Shown one piece after another: positions 36,172 to 49,700 of a DNA stretch of 64,000 nucleotides. The stretch spans positions 47,262,859-47,326,858 of the forward strand of contig CM046832.1 in NCBI GenBank assembly GCA_025618425.1, in the 5' to 3' direction. Each line of letters begins with the position of its first letter. Positions within the stretch are counted from its first letter, which is position 1. The notes below the pieces were generated by a model. It was not told the DNA's origin. It made no database searches and was given only the letters and a program-made list of their open reading frames with translations. This DNA comes from Heliocidaris tuberculata. Taxonomy: Eukaryota; Echinodermata; Echinoidea; Camarodonta; Echinometridae. The translations under genes were made by a program, and so were the position numbers.

Positions 36172-37757
36172 ACTTCGATTTAGAGGTGGTTTTCGAGGTG
36201 ATATATAACTGCAAGTTAGTTTGCACGCGTGATATATGCAAGATATTGTAAACAAGCACCGGCGATGTCGGTTTGTGACGTCACACGTCAATCATGCTCG
36301 AAGAACGAGAATTCGGGGTTTAAAAGGGGGCGGAGCTTAGCAGACTCGTTTAGGCCTGAATACGTGGGGAAAATATTATTTTAAAAATATTCAGATACGT
36401 ATTCATTGCAAACGGATGTCATTTTTCAATTTAGATGAGTATCATGTACAAAATAACAAGAATTAGAATTTCATAAAAGGGAACCTTTAATGAAACTGAT
36501 AGTATTATGAATCATGCACATAGACAAGGCATACATGTAATTGAATAACTTTTTGTAAGGGCAACTTTTTAGGTTTCTCTTGGGGAGCCTTTAAACAGAA
36601 AATACATTTCTGAAAATGCCATGACAGTTACAAGTGCATGAAGAAGTATGATACATGATAAATTCCACTCTGTCTTTTCCATTTCACCTTGCAACGAAAC
36701 TATCTCAAATTTCTTCCAACAAATGAATATTCATCATACTTGCTTCCAGATTAAAAAATGATAATTTATCTTCATATTTTCTTAGCCTATTATGCTAGAA
36801 GGCATACATAATACTGTATAGCATTGTAATCTATACTACTTGCTGATAATGAAAACTCGTTTGTTGGCTCAAGACCGTTTAGTCAAGCTTTATTCTAGAA
36901 CAAATGGGTAAGGACTGAAAGTGAAATGTGATACAGAGCCAGTCGATTCATTTGAGCTGTTCTTGCACATTAACTACTTGATGGATGTATTTGTGTTATC
37001 CATATAACAAACATACAGTTCCTGATTTTAAACAGATATGGATGGGATACAAAGTGCATTTAGCAAAGTGAAATGGCAACTTAAAAGCGAAGGGCCATTG
37101 CATGGCATTTACACATATTCACATCTGTACAAAAATATCAAATCAACAATTCTGAATTGTCTAATGCCATTAAATGCTGTGTAGATGCAGGGTATGAGAC
37201 CACTTGCCCCATGGTCAAGGGCACGTAAATTAGTCCTCCAGACAAAGCAGTTTTACTACATGTACAGGTAGCCTTGAATAGGCCTAGTCTACTCTGTGTC
37301 ATTCATCTAAAGCATTCATCTATTTTAAGTTCAATCGAGGTAATAGACATTGTTCAAACAACTTAACCCCTTCTGTGCCATGGGTGGCTGATCCTGCTAA
37401 AAATATTTGAGGCTTGAACAATGTGTTACCACTTAGGTTGTTGATGTTTTTCTTCCTTTAACAAAAATAGTGTAATGAAATAAAACATAAGCCAAAATAT
37501 TACTCTTGGAAGATCATTTATGCCAATTGTCAAAAAAAAAAATGGTTGCACAAGAGTTGACATAAAAAGAGAAGAACGTGTAAGTGACCTGAAGCTGAGC
37601 TTTCTTTCTTCAGTTTTTGTGAAATTAATGCAGCCTTAGACAAACAAGTGCTCATTTTCACGTATTCGGTTTTGTGGGTTGTGCTATCAATCTGGCATCT
37701 TCACAGTTCTCATGTTTACATTCACAAGCCTTTGGGGTATCTTCACAATTGATTTCA

Positions 37758-40700
37758 TCACTCGGCCATGGAGAGCCGGTCCAGGACCTTGCGGTAATCC
37801 TCCAGGAGGTGCTGGTACCACTTCTCCAGGGTCTGGTGCCTCTCCTCAAGACTAGTCCCTTCTTCTGCTGCAGTCAATTCCTCTGGCTTTAGCACCTTCT
37901 TCAGCTTCTCATAGTCTGCCTTTTGTTTCTAAAAGCCAAAGAAGAACATACAAACATGAAGTTATAATGATATAATCAATTATTTTTAAAAAATTGAACT
38001 TTTAAATCAGCATTTCTGAGCACTTTGATCGATGAAAAAATGAAAACAGACAATAACAAATACTGGTATTATAGGCTTCCCTTCTTTTATCATATTATTT
38101 CCATACGTTTCACTTCTATTTCATCCTTATCTGAAATATGAAACTTGCAAATTGGCGATTAAAAATTATTACTGATGTTCTTTGCACTCCTCAGCTCTCT
38201 TTCATTTCTTTTTATTCACTTGAAGAAACTAGGTCATGCCCCTGAACATTGAGTCTCTACACTCCAAACCATTATTTGTTAATATTACCATATGACCTAG
38301 ATATATATTTCATATATTTTTGCCCTGTTTAAAACATTATCAGGCAATGGTCAACTCCTACTCAGAATTCCTTCCATCTCATTATAACATATGAATCTCA
38401 TGAAGTCTTCATTCTTCTCCTTTATCTATCTTTTTCTTCTCATTTATCTTATCCTCTTTTTTTAAAGGATTCTATTGACCTGGTGGAACCATTTGGAAAA
38501 TGCATTGACACATAGCAGGAATGGGGGGTGGGGGGTGGGTGAGCTGTTCTAACTTTACTTTCTCCTTCTCTATACTGGGATGTCCCCTCTTTCGTTCTTT
38601 TAATGAACAAATGAAAACTCACTTGGAAAGGAATATTGAGTCTTTTCTTGACATCCAGTCTGTATGCCCTGGCGTGCTCCGAGTTACTGTAATCTGTAGA
38701 CTTCAGCCGTAGGATCTCATACACTTTTCTCACTTGTTTCTGCAGAATGAAAAATGTTACACCACACTTGAAGGGAAGTTTGAGTTCTGGGAAGGGTCAT
38801 AAATAATTTGTTTTCTCATTCTTTTTATGTTAGTTTGGAAGATTACCATAGTAGAAATGTCCCCTGAAAAGGATTGCTCTTCAAATGCCCTCACTTAAAA
38901 AATATGACAAGAAACAGCTGAAATGTTCGGGCCGAACATTTGTGTGTGGTCCCATATACACATTTATATGTGCAGTGCATGTGACTCTCAGCAGGATTGA
39001 GTCAATTTCTTATCATTTTGGTGATTCCAAAACCTTTAGTATACACCAATTCTTATGTGCTATATAATCAACCTTTCCCAATTGCTTTGAGAGTTTCTTT
39101 CACAATTCAATCTCATGACCAGAACTCAACTTTATCTTTAATATCAATTGCAACATCAATCATGAAGTCAAATATGAAGCTTCGAGCAATGGTTTCTTAT
39201 TGGCATAAAACACTGGTCATCCTGCACGTATGTGCGCCGCTGGCATTAGCATTTTGTGACCTAAATTTCACTCTTTCGCGCGTGGGTACGTTCTTCCCGT
39301 CTTCTCATCTTATGCATATTCATTTTCTCCCTGTCCAGCTGTCGAATGAAAAATTGGGGTTTTCTATCATACTTCTAGATTCAGTAAATCAAGCTCGTTC
39401 CAGACATATATAATTTGCCACTATTTAATGTCATTAAAATACAACAAAATTGGCTTAAAAATAACCTTATTTGTCATGTAATCGATTCATAAAATCATGG
39501 TTTAATTTTGGTTTCTATGGTGATTTTTCTACGGTTTTACCAGGTATCAACATAAATTTATTTTTATTGTTTATCATCCACTCTTCAAATTGTTCATTTG
39601 GTGTTACAAGTCTGATTCACTATTTTTGTTTTTTATTAGCAGGATTCCGAGTCATGGACAGTAAACTCTCCAAGTGGATTAGACATTTAAATGATTTAGA
39701 AAGGTTCCAGTGATCAAGGTCAATGATCAATACAGAACCTAGCACAACCAACCCTCACCAATCTATTTTCAAACTCTTCTAATCACAAAAAGGAGGGTTT
39801 CATAACAAACAGGCATTGCTCTTTCAAAATTCAAAAAATCTTCCATCAAGTTGAAGAGCGTACACTCACCTTGTTCAGCTTGAGTTTCTCCAGGGCTTCA
39901 TTCTCCATGGCATCACAGAAACCTTTAGCAAGGTTCTCAGGGGTAAAGGCCGGGAGTTTAGCACAGGCCCTGCAGTCGATGAAGTCTCTCAGTCTTACAA
40001 ACTCATCTGAGGGATCTTCCACTGAAGAGACATGTGGAGGAACATAGTATAATGTAAAATGCATACTTAGAGACAGATTTTAATCAGTTTCCATTGATGA
40101 AAGTGGACTACCTGCTGATTTTTCACCAAATCCTCCCGACTCTTAGTTATGATATTATCTACATTTTATCAAACACGAGTGTTTTATGTAGGACGAAACC
40201 TTCACCTGAAAGTAATACAGTGGAACCTCGTTATAAAATACTTCCTACCAGTCAATAAAACTCAACATGTCATTCAAGGAACTTCAAAGCACACAAGAAT
40301 CCTTCTCGTTGTTCAATAACAATATACAGTCAAACCTGCTTTAGCGACCACCTGTCTATAAAGACCACACTTTTTGTTTCCCTTGAACAGCATTTCTCAT
40401 TGAAACATGTATTAAAGGAACCTGTGCATAAAGACCACCTGCTCATAAAGACCCTTTTCGTGTCTCCCTTGAGTGGTCTTTATAGACAGGTTTCACTGTA
40501 CATGTCTAAACAGAGATCAATTCTCTATGTTGCCATTTGTTTCTCTTCACCTGTGATATCAAGCACCTCTGTGTCTTTCCTGAAATCTACATACATCGTC
40601 TCCAAGAACTGAGCTCCATGACCTTGTCTTTGGAATGGTGGGAGAATCAGGACTTGACTGAAAAAGAAGAACATATACAAAGATTTACACTCTGTAATTC

Positions 40701-43700
40701 AAATTTCACAAAGAGGTCAATGTATGAGTACAAGACCTTTACGAACTGAGCTCTATGACCATGACCTTGTCTTTGGAATGGTGGGAGAATCAGGACTTGA
40801 CTGAAAAAGAAGAACATATACAAAGATTTACACGCTGTAATTCATATATTACAAAGAAGTCACTACTGTATGTATACAAGATCTTTAAAAACTGAGCTCC
40901 ATGACCTTGTCTTTGGAATGGCAGGAGAATCAGGACTTGACTGAAAAACAAGAACATATACAAAGATTTACACTATGCAACTCCAATATTACGAAGAGGT
41001 CAGTAATGTATGTATACAAGATCTTTAAAGGGGGTACCCAATGCTGAAACAATGTTAGTTCATTTAAAAGATCATGATTTTATTAGCAGAAAATCATCTG
41101 CCTTAAGTTTTTTAAAAATTCGTGTTGCCAGAAAAATCCCCGAAATATGGTAAGACTTCAGGATATTTTGGCCCCTCAGCTGTGTCCCAATTTCAGCTAG
41201 GTAACCACAATGACGTCAAAGTGGTTACCCAGGTTCGCGTATTGCAGATGTGTTGCGCGCTAGACTGTACAAAATGCATTACACCTTGCACGCATTTTGC
41301 TATAATTGCGCGACAAGGTAACCACTTTGACGTCATTGTGGTTACCTAGCTGAAATTGGGACACAGCTGAGGGGCCAAAATATCCTGAAATCTTACCATA
41401 TTTCGGGGATTTTCTGGCAACACGAATTGTAAAAAAAATTTAAGGCAGATGATTTTCTTCTAATAAAATCATGATCTTTTAAATGAACTAACATTGTTTC
41501 AGCATTGGGTACCCCCTTTAAGAAATGAGTTCCATAACCTTGTCTTTGGAATCTTAGGATGGTCAGGACTTGACTAAATTAGAACACATACAAAGTGTTA
41601 CAGTAAGTAATTCAAATATTATGAAGAAATAACTAAGGTAGTCTATGGAGAACTCAGCTCTGTGGCCTTGTCTTTGGAATGATGGGAGGATCAGGGATTG
41701 AACGACAGCTTTACAGTCAACAAATCATGTGATACAAAGCGAATTACTCTCCAGAGTAGTTAGTAAAATCAGAGCAAAAGAAAGTATTTTTACAACCAGT
41801 TATTAAGGACAAGTAATGCTGTGGACATGTCTAATTAACAATTACAGTCGATATGCTTTTATAATCAAACCAAAATCAATTACCTTATCCTGGGTCTGAT
41901 CTTGTCTGGATAGGCATAATACCTGTAGACCGTTGCATAACCCACAGTTGAGTACCGCTTTGATCCATCGTGGGGATACCTTTCAAAGCTGTGGGAGAAA
42001 ATATAAATGATTCATGATCAAAGCTTATCGTGCACTTACATTTTCCCTCAAGTTTACACATCATCAAAATACATACTGACATTGTTCAGAATGTACACAT
42101 GCACCATAGCACAAAGGTAGTTTAAATATATAATAGCGTATTGAAAATACTTCCTCTCACCTCCCTCCATATTCATAAAGATGGGAGGCGAAAATCCCAA
42201 TGCCCCTTTCTATATTTTTAGAGCTCAGAGTTGTATTTTTCTTTTTCCACCATAATCATAACACTGTCAAAAGTGTCTTTATTTTTCCTTTTTCTTTTTT
42301 GTTTTACATATGCAAACAAATAAAAGTAATTAAGAAATCTTCAGTTGAAGATCCTCTGGGTTTTTTTTGTTCTTTTGTTCTTAAAATGTTTGATGGCATG
42401 TCATTCCCCCCACACCCCTTCCCCCCCCCCCCAAAAAAGGAGAGGAAATGGTGATATTGATTACATTTTATACCAAAACCTAACTCACATTGTATAGTAC
42501 ATCCATCTTTCATCATCCACATCGATGTAGGATGACGCATCCACAAACCACCACAGGAAGGTCTGTAGATGTGAGTGGAAATCCTTGAACCCGGGGGTCA
42601 TGATGCTGGACTTGTAGATCTCAAAGTGCCTCGTTGTACCCTGGGCTTCGTCTGTGTTGGAGTATGAGTGGAGGAGGTCTCCCATTGGCTGGAAGCTGGC
42701 GTCTTCATCCAGGTTGGCAACAAAGCGGTCCAGGTTGTCCATGGGTGTGATCTCGAGCTTCTCCACGATGGGTTTAAGAATGGGGTCCGCCTGGTGGAAA
42801 TATGAGAGGCGTTGAATGCATTATATATATGAAAATTATTTATATCATTATTTAAAATAAATAATCAAAACTAGATGAAAGCAAATAAAATAGATGATGG
42901 CCCCCCCCCCAAAAAAAAACATTTTACTATTTTGAATAAAATAATACATTGAAACCATAATTTAGGTGATAATGTTGAAGTCACCACATAATGAAGTGTG
43001 GCTGCCTCTACTTCGAGGAGTTTCCTGGTTTACGTACTTCAATGATACAAGTTTTGAGTCTATATTTGAATCGTAACGTTATTAATAACTTTATTACAGA
43101 GAATAAAGTGATATATATGGGTGCAGAGTATTGGAGTAATAATTATATACAAGCAGATACATGAGTAGTATTTAAGTAGCATACAAGTAGGTACACGAGT
43201 AGTAAACGAGTAGTAAACGAGTAGATTACATTCTGCAATATAAACAAAAGAATGTAATAGAAACAATAAGCATTCATTTATACATGTAATTATTGTATAA
43301 TTATGATTGAATGAACAACTAAATGGACTTACCAATTAGTAGGGCTTTATTACTTTTACTGTTTAGACGTCTTACCGCAACTTCAACTTATCCGCAACTG
43401 ATTAGCCATTTAATATAATTCAAATTAAATGCGTATTGCGTACCATGCGTTGTGCGCCCTAACACAAGATTACAACCTATGGTTACAACAGTTCGTGCAC
43501 AAATATAAAAGCTTCTAATGACGTATATACTATAATCTGCAGATTGATGCTGCAGTTACATGAAGCAACCAGTCTGAGTTCAAAATCACTAGTGTCCTTT
43601 AGCAAGACACATCTACATTTGCCACTTTGTTCAGTATAAAAGTTGTCAAGATTGCAGTAAGTCATTGCCATTGCCAATTTTCTATTGCCCTGCACGCATC

Positions 43701-46700
43701 CACATAAATGGAGCATATAATGTAGGTCTACTTTAGAGTTGATTAAAATGGTGCACACAATGTGTGGGCTTGAGTAAAAGTCAGTTACTGTAATAATCCA
43801 TCCTGTGACTGAATCACTGAAATAACTCGAGCGTTCATAATAAAATATTTCAGATGTCCCACTATGACAAAAAGAAGCATATATCATCTGAAATTTGTCA
43901 CGGAAATTAATGACAAAACACCTAAAAACAGAAGTTTGGACAATAAGAGTATAGTTTTAGTAAGCATTACTAAATTTACTCCTGTGTTACGTTAGAAGAG
44001 TGTCTGGAAAAGTTTCTGTGTATTTTTAAGGAGAAAAGACAAATATGAAATGTTTGCAATTTGACAGTACTAAAGTTCCTTTTGTCACAAAGTAGAGCAG
44101 CTGTGCACAATATACATCCACATTGTTGTAGCTAGAGCATTTTGAGTGGTGGTTGCAACTTCATGGACTTTGACCTGCGTGTGGAGTGAGCGCAGCGAAC
44201 GGACCTTCACGATTATCGACCAGGGGTCCAGGGGCAATACCGCAGCGGGGGTCAGGGGGCAGCGCCCCCTAAGCTTTTGCCTTATACAACATTTGAGGCC
44301 CAAAATCCCAATTTCTAGATACCCAAATGACTGAAATGAGTCACACATAAATGGCTGTAACTGAAACAAATTCATACTGCATTAGTAAGTAGAAATAATT
44401 TATAACAGTATGAAATAGATAATGAATTAAATGCAATAAAAAAAGCACAAAAAACAAAGAGCTGTGTTGTTTTATTCATTCAGCTATACTACTTAGTACT
44501 TACTTACCTAAGTCAGCTTCACTTTCACTTTGTAACGCTTTTCCTTTGGACTAGACCACACCAAGTAATATTAATAGTGGTCATATTGACCACTACGCAG
44601 GACGGATGCAAAAATATTACTCATTTTCTATCGCATGTACTAAAGGTATGGGGGGATAAGATATTTCAAATACTTCCTTTCAAATTCAGCTCTTAAATCA
44701 TCTCATTCCTACCTTAAATGACCGTTAGGAAGAACTTCTGACATTTCCCGTAAAATCCAAAGTCAAAATCATGTCCAAAACCGAAGAAATCCCCCCCCCC
44801 CCCCGAATTTTTTTCACGATCGCATGTTGTTTTCATTCCGCCGATGTTTTAGACTAAAATCGGCCAATAAAATTTTGTCCAAAAAGAAACTCGGTATCGC
44901 GTGCGCACATCGATCTCTACGATCGCGCAGGCAGAAAATCGGGACTTTTACGTGTGCGCGATAGGGGTCGAATTTTTTACGACCGATCTTTTGGGGGCCG
45001 GGAGATATCTAGTCTGCGCTCGCGGCGATCAGGAAATGTACACAATGACCTCCGATACTCCGTTTCGCTAGTATTGACAATAAATTACGGATTTCATTTT
45101 TGAAATGATCTTTTCCAACATCGGTGAGTTGAATTTATTGTATTTCATGGATATGTTGGTGTCGGTTCTTGTAAATTAAATGCTGATTTTGAGTGAATGT
45201 TAGTGACTTTTGTGCAGTGGTGTTTGAAAGTGCTGAGGTGTATGACTGCCTAGATACACACGAAGTATGGTAAGGACGCTATCAGTGAACGAACTTGACT
45301 GCCTTTGCAAATGGGAAATCATCGATCGCGAACCAGCAATTGCCCCGCGAGATATGTCCGCGGGCCTTGGTAGCGGACCCCGTCAGAGATGCGACCGGAG
45401 GCGTATATATACGTAGCTAGCTAGCTAGCTATATGCGCTATCGTACGTTCGGATTACAATCAATTTATTTTATCTTGATTTCAGTTTCAGATTAAACGAG
45501 TGTACTATACTTACAAGTCAAGTCATTAAATTATATTCATGGATTGGTCAATATCTAAGCACAAGAAGGTAATTTCTGCGCATTATATGTGTGTTTTGGG
45601 GCAATTAATACACATCAAGTTTGGGAAAATAGTGGTGGGCGGGAGACTGATTTTCAGCCAGAGTGCCGGGCGGAAAATGTGAGTGGTGGGCGGGGCCGCC
45701 CACCGCCGCCCACCGTAGCTACATCCCTGTACATCCACATCAGTCCCCAGTACTAATCATTCCAAATGATTCTTCATATTTCAGAGGCGCAACACTATTT
45801 TAATACAGCCAAGATATGTCGCTCAGGTGCAGAGGGGCGGAACGTCGGGCTCGGACAATGGAAGTTGTGGGGCACCTTTTGTTTGGCAGACAAAAGGTGC
45901 CCCCCCCCCACACTTCCACTGTCCAAGCCCGACCTTCCGCCATGCTTGCTCAGGTGAGCAGAAGAGTTTGTGTATAATTTCCTTCCTACTCAATATCTTA
46001 TCCTATTCTACACTCACCTGCACTCCATCAAACTTCTTAGGATTGACCTTCTCCTCAAATGCATATGTGAGATATGGCGTAAGCTTGGCTGCTGAAAAGT
46101 ACAGCTGTACTTTGAGACCTCTGTATCCAAACACTGTTTCACTGCAAATTATAGAAAGGCGGGAAGTAATGTTACTTAGATTGCAATTGTCCTACTCTGT
46201 ACTTCTAAGAAATGCCAAGAAGATATCTACACCGATACTCCGCAGCACAGTGGAAGCATGTACAAGTATGCAACCGGTTTATATGAAAGCTTCTGCAAAT
46301 AGTTGGTTTGCTTTTAAATATAGGAATGAATTGTGCTTTCCTAATGACAAGTGGAAGGTTGTTCTGAAGCTTTCGAAGCTGCAAGAGTGTCTATTAATTT
46401 CCCTCTTTTTGTAATCCAGTCTTAGAAGCAGTTTGTCCTACACTACAGGTGTACTTTGTTATCTATGAGAATGGAAGCGATTGAAAAGATCATACTGATA
46501 CATAGCTTGGAAATGGCCATTGATAGCCTCAAAAACAAACATGGAATTCGTATCATCAACAAATGAAGGACCAAGAATTTCTTGAAAAAAAATGTTAAAA
46601 GTCCATATAAATACTAGTACTTGATGTAAATACTTAATGGTTACATGCATTCAACATTGTATGTTCTAGGCTCCCCCTAGCCCCCCCCCCCCCTCACCAG

Positions 46701-49700
46701 TCTCACAAAAACAACATTTCATAAGTGAGTAAAGTGACATAAAAACAGGAATATTTCAACACTGAGAACACAGTTCATGGGGATATATTCTTTTCAAACA
46801 TGCAAATCATCAAATCAAATGTTAAGATCTATTTTTTTTCACCCTTACATCTTTATAAAAAAAAACATATTTCCTACCATATCATTACAATGTCCTATTA
46901 GAAATGAAATGTTGACATACAACTCAAAACTCACTTTTCACCAAAAATCTGATGTGTGAATTCAGGAGCAAAGGACTTGTTTGAATCTTCAATGTCCTCT
47001 TTAGAGCGTACTAAAAAATAGAAGAAAAAAAAAGAAAAAAAAAAAAGGAAATATGGAAAGACCATAAAACAGATGTGTAATATTTGCATTTCATTCATTA
47101 TCAATATATTCTTCAGTATTGCTCTGTGAAAGACTTGATAATTAACTTATTGTTTTTATTCATTCAATTGATATATAATCGAAATTCTAATGGAAACAAA
47201 GATGTTATGTTCATTTTCATCCAATTTCAACAATTTTCAAATGGGCAATATGAATACTGGTGATTGTTTATTAGGAAAGCAATTAAACTTACCTAGTTTC
47301 ATTTCTATGACATCGTTAGCCCTACAAATAAACTCCTCCAAGGCACTTCTCATGCTATCCATGTTGTTTGCCACAGCACCTGCAAGGACATGATATGACA
47401 TTTTTTACTTATGGAATTGATCTACAACTGTGCAAATATCAAACTTTACCAGGATCCCACTTTGAAAAATGGAAGAGAAGATGATAAAGGATAATGCAAA
47501 GAAAAACATAAGGCACAATACTTACAATAGAGAGGATAGAAGGGTAGAAAAGATACAGATCTAAGAGAGGATGATGAAAGAAAACAGAGAATAACATAAC
47601 GAAAGGAAAGGTGGGAAAAAAAATGAAAACAAAGAATAACATCAAGAAAGATAGAGACATAAATGATCGGATAAAGATATTAAGAGTAACTTTTGGAAGA
47701 GAAGATGATAAATTGAATAAAATAACACAGGTCTAGATCTAAGTAATGAAAGGAAAGATGGAAAGAAAAAAGAAAAAAAATTAAGGAAATAGACTCTATA
47801 GCAAAATGATAGGATAAAGATTATTAAACAGATAAGGAAAGATGAAGAAAAGATGATAATTAAAAGGAAACAAAGAATAACATAACGAAAGTAAAAAGTA
47901 AAGATGGAAAACAGAAAATGATACTTTTTTAGATAAAAAGAAAAAAAATAACATAACGGAGGACAGATAGAAAAATGATAGAAGGAATCATGGGAATAGA
48001 TATAGTATGGTGGTCGATCCAGTGTCCGAACACTTTTCAGAAAATCAACGATAGCAAATAAAATATCAAACGAATATCTGTCAATCTTACATAATGAATG
48101 CTCAAAGTCCTACAGAAAAAGAAGTTGATGGAATTTTAAAAAGACAACGTAGATTTAATACGATATTCCCTTCCGAGTGAACCCCTTCTCAACGACGCGG
48201 CGTTTTGGTCCCTTGAAAAAGTTCTGTATTTCCGAACGTGTGAAACCTATGGGAAAAAGACTAGGGCTGGGACTAAAAACCGGGTACCCGAGTCCCGCCC
48301 GAGAGCCTCGGGACCCGGGTCAAAATATTAGATAACCGATACCCGAAAATGACTATTTAATTATCACCTATGTATGTACACGACAAGGCGGTAGATGAAC
48401 GTCGAACAGCCATTTACTATTTACATGTAAAAAAAATCCATGTAGCGCTCTAGCGCACCATTGCAGTGATGCGCTTTTGATTCGTTCAACTCACTGTGAA
48501 ACATAACCTTACACATTCGTATACACAGAGAGCAAAGCTCACTGCCGCCATTCGGAGACTGCTCATTGGATCATTGAACCCATGACATAATTTGCATTTA
48601 GTGCCCTTCCCCCTTCTTTGCAGTGAACGATAAGTCTATGAGCGATTAACGGGCGTAAAGTTTACAAACTCATGCATATTCAACAGTCGCTCCACACTCG
48701 CACGTGGCATCTTACAACTCGTACACTATTAAACAGGTATTTTTAACATCGACGATCACGATCTGACACTGTCACAATATCCTGAAACTTTAGCAAAGAA
48801 GTTACCAATTACTGAAATCAGATTAACAGTACATGAACGATATATCCAAAATAATATCCTTCATTGTTCATGCGAAAGTGAAAAGCAAGGCTGTGAGAAG
48901 CGATGTCTACAGTGCGCGCGATTAACATTTTCATTCATAAAATTGGGCTTGTGACGTCATTTCATGAGCGGTCCGTTAATAACAAGTCATGACAAGTCAT
49001 ATGCCAGCCAGCCAATGAAGGTATGCGCCTTTTTTTTTTTCTTTTTTCTTTTTTCCTTTCATATACCGCGGCGGCATTGGGCGGAAAGGCGCTTTGTATA
49101 AACAGATCGAATTTCAAAAGGGAACTGCATGTGTGTGTTAAAGGATGAAGTTGCAGTCGGACAGAGAAGAAAATGTTGGCTTGATGATTTTTTTTGATGA
49201 ATGATGAGTTTGATGAATGATATTTGATGTCTGATGAAGATAATTGTTTTGATTATGTTATTATCTTGATAATGATGATATGATGATGATGTCTTTGATG
49301 ATTATGATGATCGATGATGATATCAATGGTGCTACTGGCGAAGAGAGAGGACCCGGCATGTATTGATGATTTTATGTGTACTAGTAGTGGTACGTGTGTG
49401 TGAATTTCAATAATTGGCGGGTTGATCACACGTTGAGAATGAAACTGTCGGTGAGGCGATGACCGCGTGCGTGAGGACTCGCAATGTGTATAATTAGAGT
49501 ATGAGGAGTGTAGATAGATAACTTAACTAGATACTACAGAAAGCTCGCCATTTTCGCCAGGCAAATCAATACTCCGTGTGAACAGTGAAGTTTGTGTACA
49601 AAGTGAGTAAGTGACTCGATCTCTACGATCACGATGTCAAAATTCCCAAGAGCTGCCCGTACAAAATTATTAAGAATCATCATGATCATCGTCTCAAACG

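Larger units (their letters stand above)
35015..36486. mobile_element. TTAA-flanked Kolobok-like element
   Basis: The inverted ends AGGTTCCCTTTTATG (35015 and, opposite strand, 36486) are bordered by TTAA at 35011-35014 and 36487-36490. TTAA duplications are used by piggyBac and Kolobok superfamilies; the THAP-domain fragment inside favours Kolobok, whose transposases carry THAP. Two coding remnants are visible (described separately); no full transposase catalytic domain is present, so the 1472-bp copy is non-autonomous or decayed. Confidence 0.7.

Noticed and set aside
45827..46414. Long plus-strand frame of 195 codons
   Set aside because: It runs through a hairpin with poly-C and then antisense through HAT1 exon 46018-46141; no family resemblance.
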